64,000 bases of DNA from Mactra quadrangularis. Taxonomy: Eukaryota > Mollusca > Bivalvia > Venerida > Mactridae. This document shows positions 26,101 to 38,100 of the stretch, one piece after another (position 1 is the first letter of the stretch; each line of letters opens with the position of its first letter). Where the stretch lies: NCBI GenBank assembly GCA_025267735.1, contig CM046303.1, positions 32,464,380 through 32,528,379 of the forward strand, written 5' to 3'. The translations under genes were made by a program, and so were the position numbers. The notes under the pieces are model-generated. The model was not told the origin of the DNA, did no database searches, and saw nothing but the letters and a program-made list of their open reading frames with translations.

Positions 26101-29100
26101 CAAAAATGAGTGAAAAGGTCTACATGCAGACTGATTTTTTGGTAGAAGATTATTTTTATCAACATGAGAATTCAACCTTTTTAAAGTGGCCTTTCCAATT
26201 ACCTTAGATAAAAAAGGACATTGCTAACCGGCCTATGGTTAGCATATCCCAGGTCCAGACCCACCATCTTGAGAAGAGGCTTAACAATTGCCTCTTTCCA
26301 CTTGTATGGGAATACACCATGTTTCAATGAGATATTTATTAAATGAGTAATTAGAGGTAATATTTCTTGTAGATAACATTTTAGCACTTTCGTTGGCAAT
26401 ATGTCTAGCTCAGATGATTTGGCATTTAAATCACATATAAGATCTCTGACCTCTTTTATTCACTATTGTAAAATCCTTAAAATGGTCAAGACTAGGTACA
26501 TCTTTCTCACTGTCGTGTAGCTGTGTACGGTGCAGTCAACCAAGATGGCGGACCGAACGCTGGTGAAAAGGTAAACATATTTTATTTTCTCATTTTCTCT
26601 AACTTAATCCACATGTATTGCTGTATAATCAGTTGTATTCAACCAGGCATAGATTCCGGTGCATAATGTACAATCTGTTTTCGCTTGATATCCAAACAAG
26701 AGCTTATAAATGAATCACAAAGTTGGCCGATCTATGATTTTGAAATTTGAAGCGAGAAAAAAATCTTTTAAGCCTGATTCTGACTTTATTTGAGCTCTTA
26801 GATTCAAATCAATTGACAGAGTAGCGTAAAATGATCGACCGAGTTACCCTGTCCCCTTACTTTGGAGGAATATCCTCTCCCTTCCACAAAAACGTTCGTT
26901 TTATGAGTGTACACAAAGTGAGTGCAGTCGCCGGTGTATGGTGTAGTCAAAACGCACATTTTTGAACGGTGCAGTCTCAAAAAACTGTACGGTGGAGTCC
27001 TTCTGTACAATTTTGGTGTACGGTGTTGTCTCAATTTTTATTTTCAGTGCCAACTTTCATGAACAACCTTTAGTTCAATGATAATGAGTTCCTTATCGCT
27101 CATTCGACCCGATGACCTTTAAATGTTAATTTATAATCATTGGTTCGACCAATTGACTTGAAATTGAGCTTAAACAAAATAAACACTATGACATTAATGT
27201 GTCTAGATTATGAATGAAATGGATGTTTGAGTTCCTGATGTCCCCTATGCTGACGTCTTCAGCTGACGCATATAGTACGAACGTTCAAAGACACGAGTTA
27301 CATACATTCAAAAAGACAAAAAATACAAAACACATCAAAACATCATCATAATCACTTAATTCTTGGTTTTGAACATAGACTGTAAAATATGAATAAACGT
27401 ATTCATTGTTTGAATCAAGTTACCACGAAATCTAGATGAAAACTGAAGAAATCCATAGGAAGTATGTGTACAAGCATACACATGAATAACTATTTTTAAA
27501 CTTGGGTTAATGTAAATCGATGTCTGTCTTGCATTACATAAGTTCGAAATAAGTGATTGTCCAAATGATTAGTCAAGGAAATTAAAATTTATTTTATACT
27601 TATTTATTTATTGGATTTAATGCCGTATCAACACATTTTATGTCCTTTCACGGTGTCTAACTTAACCTAGCATTCCTGGACCTTTTGTCTATAACCAGCA
27701 CTCACCTACCCTCCACAAGGCCGGAAACTTCTCTGTATCATCTAATCAATGGAGGAAAATTTACATTATTGTCTAACTTTAATGGAAGGGTATAACCTCC
27801 CCGGGTGGGATTCGATCCGTACCCCACTCTGGACACGAGCTTCCGAATCCCGGCGCGCTACCAATTGCGCTATCGACTCTGGTTTGAAATTGAAATAAGA
27901 ATGCGTTTGTGAAATTAGGCTCTGGTGCAATACGCCCTATAAATCGATTTGGATAAATTGAAACGTATTGACATATTTTGAACGCACGTATGGTTTCAAA
28001 CTTTTGGATAGTAGCTGACTATTTGAATTTATAAGGTAACAACGCAACACAAAATTATGTACACGGAATTAGCTCAGTTGGTAGAGGCGATCACAATGAT
28101 AGAATCAAACAGATGAAGATTGTGAGCTGATTTGAAACCAAATTAGACTTTTCCTTTTTAAATGTCCGTCTTTGGGTTGGTTATATGAATATTTGGTATC
28201 AATGGTCCGTTCATTCGTCGTCTGTTCGTTCTCCGTCTGCTCACACACAATTATTGTTTGTCTAGATAATTACTTTTTAGTCCGATTTTATCCGGTGAGC
28301 CGTGACTTCACTTGTGTATTTATAGATTTTTGGAACATTTCTACAAAAAGGTAACATAATTTTTTTAACCAATCAACTGATTACTGGTTATATTATAATT
28401 ACATTACATTTATACGTATAAGTATAAGCATTTCCAAAAATGCTTGAAATCGCTGTTTAACCATGCATTCTCAGCGCATCAAACCGTCAAAGGTCTACTT
28501 ATAGAAGACAAAAATTAGCGTGCCCTGGTAAAGATGTAAAGCCATTGAGTCTATTTATAGAATTCCAGGAATTAGCGCGACCTGACGTACATATGTGTAA
28601 AACCATTGATTTCGATTCGCCCCAAAGTAGGGAAGATAGGTTGGCATTTTTTCAACAAATGCAAGTTTTAAAGAGAAAATCACATTTTATAATTAGCTAC
28701 GCATATTTTCTAGAGTTATATTGCAACTTTCTTGAAACTGGAACTAGTTCATTCATTAATAATGGTATTTTCTGGTTATACAAACAGATAACCTGACAAA
28801 TCATTGCGTGGACGAGTTCATACACGCACCCCTATTTTGACTGTTCGACGTCCATTTTTTCATCATGTGACCTCAAATGCATCGTTCTGATTCGCTTACG
28901 GCAACCGGTGCCGACACAAAAATGCTCAAAACTATCACTGCCTAGTAATTCCATGGTCGTGGCGGTAAGACAGTTGGATTGGTAGAAATTACTTTTGTAA
29001 CCCGGGTTCGTACCTAAGTACATGTACCTCTATCCTATTATTTTTTTACATCATGAAAACGTACAACTCGAAATCTCTGTGCAGCACAAAGTCAATTGAT

Positions 29101-32100
29101 TATAAAAATAGTACATGCATATTAGCCTGATGTAGTTCTTAGTTATTGTTTCGATGTCATACACTAACCAATCTCGACCGTGTCTTATAAAAATGATTAT
29201 AAAGTAAATGTACAAAATGTACTTTGCAACATAAAGAAGGTGATTGATATGTACATAACTTTAGCACATTCGTTAGATAGTATCCTGGTCTGATTTCGAT
29301 CCAGTCTCTGCGTTTGAAGCCAATTGCATATTTATAAATGCATTATTAATAGGTACAACGTAAATATCTGGATATAATAAAGAACAATAAATAAAGAAAA
29401 TGGAATAAATAGAAACTAAACAAAATCAATTTATAGTACAATAATCATGATATGATGCGTACAACTATGCATGAATTTAATAATATACTAAAATATGGAG
29501 GCGATGAGGTTCGAACCACTGTCGTAAAATTATTGCATCGGGCATAATTATGTTTCCGACTAGTAACCCAATGCGCTATTTATACCCCCGCAAACGAAGT
29601 TTTCGGGGGTATACTGGAATCACCCTGGTGGTTGGTTGGTTGGTTGGTTGGTTTGTTGGTTGGTTGGTTGGTTGGATATGTGGTCTGTCCCAAAAAATTA
29701 ATACATTTGTAGTATGTTTATTTCTTAATGTATTTTAATAGAAGCTGTTATATACCATGACTTAATGGTGTATACAAAACTCATGTAACTATGGAAACAT
29801 ATCTCACTTGTTTAAAATATTTAATGGTGTTATATATTTTAAATCTAATTTGATAACTGTATAGTATGCTTTTTTCTAAATAGATTTTTTTCTTGTCTTA
29901 TTTTATTTTACAGAATTTGCACAGGCGTTTACAGTTGATGTTATATGCATGTTATATCAATTCCAATTCAAAATGGCCGACTTGCGGCCATCTTGATTTT
30001 TTTAATTTAATTTAATAACTGCATGCTTATTTCTGAACAGATTTTTTATTTTTTTTTATTTTATAGAATTTTGCACAGGCGTTTACATTTGATGTGTACA
30101 TACACTTTATATCATTTCCAAATTCAAAATGGCCGACTTGCGGCCATCTTGAATTCTTTTTAATTTCGTTTAATTACTGTATGCTTATTTCTCAACTAAT
30201 TTAGATAGAATTTTGCACAGGCGTTCACAGTTGATGTGTACATACACTTTAACTCAATTCCAATTCAAAATGGCGGACTGGCTGTCGTCCTTTTTCTAAA
30301 TTAATACAGTCTTATTTTGACTTATTACCATACATATTTTGAAAAGAAATTGCACACAAGGTCTCACTAATACAGTTGATCAGGATGACCATTCTTCATC
30401 AATTTATATTCAATATGGCTGACTGGCAGCCATCTTGAATTTTTATTTAAATTACTGTATAGTACATGTATGTGTTTTTTTACTCAATTTTATCCAAATT
30501 TCGCTCCAAAGTCTTTATTGATGTAGTTGACTTGTACATGGATTTACTTAGGATACAAATTCATTATGGCAGACTGGCAGCCATTTTGACTTTGTTTAAA
30601 TAACTGTATAGTAAGCCTATTTCATCACCAATTTCTTCTTGCTGAAGTCTGATTGATTTATTGATTGATTTATTGGATTTTACGGCTTATTAATGCAAAA
30701 AGGTCATATTACGCCGAAAACAATTGATGATACTATTACTTCAATAGATAATGAAGATTTTACGTCCTATATTTTATGATAAACATTTATTTCTGTCAAG
30801 TATTGTTTGGTTTTATTTTGGTTTTACGGTGCACCAACACAAAAAGGTCATATCGCGTCGAAAGCAATCAATGATACTATTTATTAAATCAATATTAATG
30901 ATGTAAAGCTCTGTATCTTATTATATACATTTATTTCCTTCAAAAAGTTAAGTATCGCATATGATGGTACAGACTCAAAAAGTTCTTTAAGTGAGTTAAC
31001 TTTAAAATGTTTGTCACGGATGTATTTAAGATCCTGGCAGTCAAGGAGAACGTATTTGACATTGAAATGCTCGTCACATGGTATACATTTAGGTGCTTTC
31101 TTTCTTTTGAGAAGGTATGAATGTGTTAATATAGTATGACCAATTCTACATCTCATAGTAACTATTTATCTCATTGATTAGCAAAAATTATTGACGAAGA
31201 TGAATCAAGGGTTTATGGCTTTATGTCATGTAACTTATTAAATATAGCATTATTCCACATTGTTTGCCATTTTGACTTGCTGAAGTCTATTATGTACTGC
31301 TATTTTTATCAAATTCTTATTGTTGAACTTTTTTTTTTGATGTATTGATATTTTATCAAATTCATAATGGCTGATTGGCGTTATAGATACATGAGATTTT
31401 AGATATTATTTTAACTTTACTTCTGTGAAAATAATGATCGGTAATTTAAGCTTTCTTATGGGGTATTTGTGAAATTCTTGATACAAGATATAGTAAATAC
31501 TAATTGTTTGATTTAAATTGTGTACATTGCTGACTACCATTTTTACAATTGCCTTATTTTTTACTTATTTATCAAAAAATTACAAACACATTCTACATTT
31601 TGCTCTTCTGGTTACAACATACTCATGATGAGTTTAAATGTGATCACTCTTTGTCTGTTGTTCCACTTTACATTCATAATGACCAAATGGTGTTCATTTT
31701 CATGTAAAAAATCATTTGACATATGACAACTCTGTTCATTTTGCTTTTTCATAAATCTATAGTGAATTACACTGTAATTTGCTGTTTATTTCCAATTTGA
31801 TTTTTGCATCCTATTCTTTTCATGGTTTTTATGCTTCTTACAACATTTACCCTTTTGGACTTCCACAATGTTGACTTGCTTTTATCTTGAAATGTTGCTG
31901 TTGCGGGGGTATTTTCGCCACTGGTGGCAGTTCTAGTTTAAACAGTGAAATCGAATCGAATCGAAAAATTTTGAATCGTTTCACCTCTTATATCCAGTAC
32001 CAATTAAGATATTACCGTTTAAAGATAGAATAATTTTTAAACACTCTCAAAAACTAGGATTTTTGCTTGGGGTACATGTATACAAAGCACTAAGGAAAAT

Positions 32101-35100
32101 TGATTAAAATTTGAATATATAAAACTGCAGGATTTGAAAAAAAAATGTTTTTTTTTTCATTTTTTGTCACAGCACAATTTACGGTCTTTTCGAAAATCAA
32201 GGGTCGCGTTGTTAAAATGCACATAACTTCAGTTACGAACGGTCAACTTCCCTAAAAATTCAACATTCAATGTCTTTAATAGTATAGATTCAAGAAACAA
32301 TATAATAATAAGATTGTGGAAGGTCATCATTACAGTTCCAGAACCTTAACATTGAACTAATAGTCGTTCATAAAAGTTGGCACTGAAAAAAAAATTGAGA
32401 CAACACCGTACACCAAAATTGTACAGAAGGACTCCACCGTACAGTTTTTTGAGACTGCACCGTTCAAAAATGTGCGTTTTGACTACACCATACACCGGCG
32501 ACTGCACTCACTTTGTGTACACTCATAAAACGAACGTTTTGTGGAAGGGAGAGGATATTCCTCCAAAGTAAGGGGACAGGGTAACTCGGTCGATCATTTT
32601 ACGCTACTCTGTCAATTGATTTGAATCTAAGAGCTCAAATAAAGTCAGAATCAGGCTTAAAAGATTTTTTTCTCGCTTCAAATTTCAAAATCATAGATCG
32701 ACCAACTTTGTGATTCATTTATTAGCTCTTGGGTGGATATCAAGCGAAAACAGATTGTACATTATGCACCGGAATCTATGCTTGGTTGAATACAACTGAT
32801 TATACAGCAATACATGTTGATTAAGTTAGAGAAATCGAGAAAATAAAATATGTTTACCTTTTCACCAGCGTTCGGTCCGCCATCTTGGTTGACTGCACCG
32901 TACACAGCTACACGACAGTGTTTCTGTTGGGGTGATTAAGTTGGAAACTGCAGCAAGGATTCTCTAATTTTTGAAATTTTATTTAAGAAATAATCAGCAA
33001 AATTTTCTGCTATAAGTTTTCAGTAAAAAAATGATAATTTTCTAGTATTTTGGCGGATATTTTGCTTAAATGACACATATGAACTAAAAATAAAGAGCTT
33101 AAATATGCTTTAAATATGCCCTTTGTATTTGTAAAAACAATAAATGCATATAAATCTACACTTTGTTGTAAGAATTTTACTATTATAATGACATATGTTA
33201 TTTTTTATTCATTTTTGGCAGCCATTTTGAAAAAATGGACTGTTCCAACCGAATTACTTAATTTGAGTTCCTGATCTTACATGTACCATATTTAATCAAT
33301 ATGGACCTATTGGCAATAGAAAAAATACTATTTACAATGATTTTTAAGAAAAAGTATATATTGGCCCACCCCTATTTGTACAAGAATAACGTAAGAATCA
33401 CGTGATGTTAAGGTTATTATGAACCATATCACGTATTAATTCGGTAATTATATAGCTAGTACAACTTGACCTGCTACAGACTAATACATTATGCGCTTCT
33501 ATAAATGAACTACTATTGACGAGGCTATGAACGCACATGGTATTAAAATTGTATTTTTGTTTCATGTCAGTTTTCACTACTTAAATCTTCGTTTAATTTG
33601 TATCCCTTTGAAGTTAGTATAATAAAAAAGAGTAATTAGCCTCTTGCGAATATATGCGCTCACAGTTGCCAAACACTATTTTTTCTTCTTATTGTATATT
33701 TTTATAGAGAGAAAAATTATCTAACGCCTGCTTAACGGTCATAGTTTTCAAATCACTTAAAAAACTGCCCGATCGTCAAAATTGCTTCACTATCGGCTCT
33801 GTACAGGATTATTCAAATCAATTTTGTATTGAAGAAATTCGACATACAATTAATAAAATTGTCCCAAATTTTCCCATAAAGGTGAACTGAAGTTACAAAA
33901 CATGAATGTCTTTATATTGCAAACCTCTCACTATGACATATTTACTATTAAGTATAGTTGTTTTAAGTTGAATATTTAACATCTTTATGTGCTTTTGATA
34001 TACACTGTACTTGTATTACCAATTTTTACATACACTGTCCTCCAAAAGTTTCTTCACACATTCACAATTTATATTGTACCAAATAGAATTTCAAAAAGTT
34101 ATAAAAGCAGTTCACGGTTAAATGATTTTCAATTCTGCTTTTTCTAATCAGAACATTAGTCTTATGGATATGAAATAACAAAAATTATCTCAAACTTGAT
34201 AATGGTTCATTGAGATACATTGTCCATAGTTTTGGAGGCTGATAGATAAGTTAGGCTTCAACTCAAAAATAAAATGTACCAAAATAAATTCTATTTCCAT
34301 AGCATGAATAATGGATGAAACCAACAATAATATGATAATACTTCAAACTTGAACTTAGAAAGTGTAGCCATTTAATTAATTGTACTGTGAAGAAACTTTT
34401 GGAGGGCAGTGTATATTGGCAAGAGTTCAGTCTACGAAATTAGGATATTATAGTGGTTGTCTGGAAAAGTCATTGTATTAGCAAGCATTATATCTTGTTT
34501 GTAGATTTTTGGTTGCCCTAAAGGATTTTTGGTTGAACGAACTAAAACGTGGTTGTCCCGGGCAACCAGACACCTACTAATTTCGTAGACGGACAGTGCA
34601 TCCTGCATCCAAAATCAAATTCAGTACCATATTAATCTTCCAAGCAATCACTGATTGCAAACATTTAATCAGTATTTGCGAAGAAATGTGTTTTTATGCA
34701 ATATTGAAATAGGTTTTGAAATTGAAATATTGCCAGAAGGAGTAGCATCTTATTTCTTTCATTGACATATATAAAAAATGTGAAAGACACCAAACTAATC
34801 AAATTCATCATACGTTTTTAGGTTAAACTTTTCTTCATACTATTAACTTTTAACAATTGAAACCATAACATGTATATGTTACAGGCAATTTGTAAAAAGC
34901 CATTAGTTAAATGCCTAAAAAGTCAGGCATTTTGTAAATTGCTAAATGAGTCAGATATTTTGTAAATTGACTAATATATCTAGATATTGTTAAGAATATA
35001 ATTATATACAGAACAACCTCTATTGAACCACACCCACTTGGAGAGACTAAAGTATGTTACATTGAATGTGTTGCTGTTCAGAGGTTGTTGCTTTTCAGTG

Positions 35101-38100
35101 GTAAATTTCTATTAAAATTACGGCTTATGGAGATATCAAAAGCTGTTAATTTGCAGAGGATTTGCTCTGTAGAGGGCCGCTGTGCAGAGGTTATATTGTA
35201 ATATAACATATATGTTATGGGCCGCCGACAATTATCCAGTGTCAGTGCCAAAATGTATTCCTCATCTCTTAAATCGCTTAGTTGTCAAATTAATATCAAT
35301 AATATATATGTAAACATTGATCTTTTGCAGCTGCTATGGGGGTACCATCAGTATGTCTGGGTTCTTTTGTCGGTGGATTATTAACAAAGAAGATCAAATT
35401 AAATCCAGCTAATTGTATTATACTTTTATTGTGTACACAAATACCATCAATAATATTACAATTCATATCAATGTTCCTTAGTTGTGATCAGCCATCTATA
35501 TTCAACTGGCCAGACCAAACGTAAGCATACTTATTTGTAATATAAAATGATTAAACGTTTATTCACAAACAAATATTATACAATATATGATAAGTGCCAT
35601 CAAAACCGACAAATTACCAAATATGATGTGAAATCAATTCAGACTTAATAGACACAAATGGCTGCATTTCTAGACCTCATTCCTGAATACTGGTAGTTGT
35701 TTTCTATTACACAATTTATTTTATAGATCTAAGTGTACGCACCACATTAGAACATTTTTGGAAGAGGCGGGTATAACGCCCTAACGACTTAAATTATGAT
35801 CATTTTACGACAATCAGCGCACCGAGCCTAGCTTTCCTTTGCCGTTGTCTTTAACGAGTACTTATTATCCCTTCCACAAGGCCCGCAACTTCTTTACAAA
35901 TAATATTAAATTGAGATTACTGTCGAGATTAATTCCGCGAAAGATATAACAAACCCAGATGAGATTTGAACAAGCAACCCATTCGGAACACTATATTTGA
36001 AATACTACGCGTAGTCTAAAGCGCCACTGACCGTAGTTAAGTGAATGCTGTTTATGGACTTATTTATTTACTATTTGGTTCACTATTGTAGATCATCATC
36101 ACTTCCAGAGTCATGTTCATCGTCTTGTAACTGTGATACAACATTTCTACCTGTATGTGACAGTCAGGGTATCAACTATTTCTCTCCATGTCATGCTGGA
36201 TGCTCACAGGGATCATTCATGGTAAGCTAAGAGCTATATGCATAGAGTCGCCACCTAGCGCTGTCAAAGCTTCTGCAAATTACTTTTACGTGTATGCCTT
36301 TAAGTACTTTGCAACGGTTATGCATCAAAGTAGAGTATGACCTCCAAAGATTCCAGTGTTTTGGAAGTTTTCAGGCAGTAAAAACGATATTGCAAGGTAG
36401 TACTGCAATGTAGCTAACTGTAAACATGTAAACAAGGCATATTATTGTAATTTTAGTTTTGGTATCAGCCGCGTCCGCGGTATTATGTGCAGTTTCGAAG
36501 TATTTATTTTTATGCAAACAAAATAAACTTACAGTACGCGTTGCTAAGTAAATAAGGTTGTAGATATCACTCACTTGATCTTATAGATAAAAGTAGATCT
36601 TTTTTTTAATATATCAATTCCTGTTTTTGAAAGTTAGACTATTCTTTTGATAAATTGAATCGTCAAATTAAAAAATAACCTATATAATCACAAACGTATT
36701 TTCAGGAGTATACAAACTGTACATGTATCCCAGATGAAGTAGTGAAAACTGGTTTATGTAAATTTGAATGTAATATGTTATGGCCATTTATGATTGTCAG
36801 CTTTTTTGGTTCATTCATGTCTTCATGTATGATGATGCCAATATTTATTTTCAACATGAGGTATGTTATATAATCAGGGGAGATAACTCTCGACAACCTG
36901 TAAACTTTAAAACTTTCTACAGCGAAATAATTGCACACTTATAGATTCTAGATGTTTTTTACTAGATTCAACGCCGTGTCAACGCAAATTTAGGTCATTT
37001 AACGACGTCCAGCGCACCTTACCTAGCTTTTCTGGACCATTGTCTATAACCAGTACTCACCTACCCTTCCACAAGGCCGGAAACTTCTCCATATTATCTA
37101 ATCAATGGAGGAAAATCGACATCATTGTCAAATTTTCATGGAAGGGTATAACCTCACCGGTTGGGATTCAAACCCGGACCCCCTCGGGCATGAGATTCCA
37201 AATCCCGGCGCGCTACCAACTGCGCTATCGACCGATTATATATGTAGGCTTTAATGTAATCTATGATAGTAATTATAATTATCATGTGGTTGTGGTCATC
37301 ATGCATGACCGGTTTATTTAGAAAATAACACCATATAAGTTTGAAAACAAAAGTTTCACTGATACATGCATTTACGCCATTCTTTCCTTGTGTCAAAAAT
37401 GTCTTTGGAAATAAGTAGTAGTAGAGAGATTTTTTAATGTCGGTCATACGCCGTTATTACTTTGACCCACTGTCATTGGAAATATCCCCCAGAGTTATGT
37501 ATATATTAGAAATACATATCCACACATTTTTAATATATAAACTTAATACAATTTTTTAGCCTACATTGTAATGAACAGTAGACCATTCCCCAGTCTCTAT
37601 ATTATTACTTGAAAGCGACAATGTCTGTGAAAATGTATGGATTCATTTAAAAGAATATTTAATTAATTACTAATAACATGAAACTCATTTTATCATATAG
37701 TGAGTTATTTTAGCATAATACAAAGCAATAATCTTCATGAATCATTTAATTCTATTTACAATTCGTAAATTGCCTTGTATTACAGAATTGTGCCAAACAA
37801 ATTAAAAGCAATGGCTATTGGGATATCGGCACTAGCAATGTCTTTGTTTGGTAAGTAGTCTGTGTTATTTTTGTTGTATTTCTAGAGCTTTTTCATATAA
37901 TTGCATAAAAGTAACTCGTTCTTTTTTGTTCGTTATATCTATGTATTACGTCTGATTATACCGTTGTTAACGAATGCATTGACGTTCTCAAAACATATCT
38001 ACTAATTTATTTAATATATGTCAAACGATCATCAATGCTCAGTCGCTAGCGTTTAGTCTACTGATCGAAGGATCATTCGTTCGTGTCCAGGGTAGAGCAT

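Larger units (their letters stand above)
29581..31940 (+). mobile_element. Repeat element bounded by CCCCCGCAA / TTGCGGGGG
   Basis: The left end ATACCCCCGCAAACGAAG continues with a local hairpin (TTTTCGGGGGTATACTGG). The right end is TTGCGGGGGTATTTTCGCC near 31901-31919. Between them lie a GGTT microsatellite (29630-29680), five tandem units around ATGGCCGAC hairpins, and a LINE 3' end. Family unknown to me. Confidence 0.5.
26508..32920 (+). mobile_element. 6,413-bp element with long terminal inverted repeats, inserted in the LINE
   Basis: The ends are CACTGTCGTGTAGCTG and CAGCTACACGACAGTG. About 575 bp at each end are inverted copies. TTTCT is duplicated at 26503-26507 and 32921-32925, and removing the element restores continuous LINE sequence. 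The CAC start and 5-bp duplication fit Transib/RAG-like insertions, while CACTG ends also occur in CACTA-type elements. The interior holds only other repeats (SINE A, repeat D, the CCCCCGCAAACG element, a LINE end), so the copy seems non-autonomous. A transposase was not found. Confidence 0.88.
23935..33374 (+). mobile_element. Composite mobile block with hAT-like inverted ends, filling SLCO intron 4
   Basis: The left end TAGGGGTGGGCCAAT and the right end ATTGGCCCACCCCTA are inverted copies. About 345 bp at each end (23935-24280 and 33000-33374) are reverse complements. They share TCAAAATGGCCGAC-type and TTGCTTAAATGACACAT-type sequence, and the same junction into LINE sequence. TTTGTACA follows the right end. 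TTTGTACT lies five bases before the left end, so an 8-bp hAT duplication is plausible with end slippage. The block contains a LINE in two orientations and the nested 6.4-kb element. No transposase frame was found. Confidence 0.7.

Noticed and set aside
26804..27034. Minus-strand frame and its plus-strand twin at 32377-32571 as a conserved protein
   Set aside because: They are identical only because they lie in the two inverted arms of one element. The frame is interrupted relative to any known transposase and no motif is visible.
29581..31940. Transposase gene in the interior of the 6.4-kb element
   Set aside because: Frames there are microsatellite, hairpin repeats or a LINE RNase-H end. 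No transposase catalytic pattern was seen.
23874..35330. Twin-priming as explanation of the inverted LINE pieces in intron 4
   Set aside because: Twin priming puts the inverted piece at the 5' side of the LINE. Here the plus piece joins the 3' end, and both arms share the same non-LINE flank.
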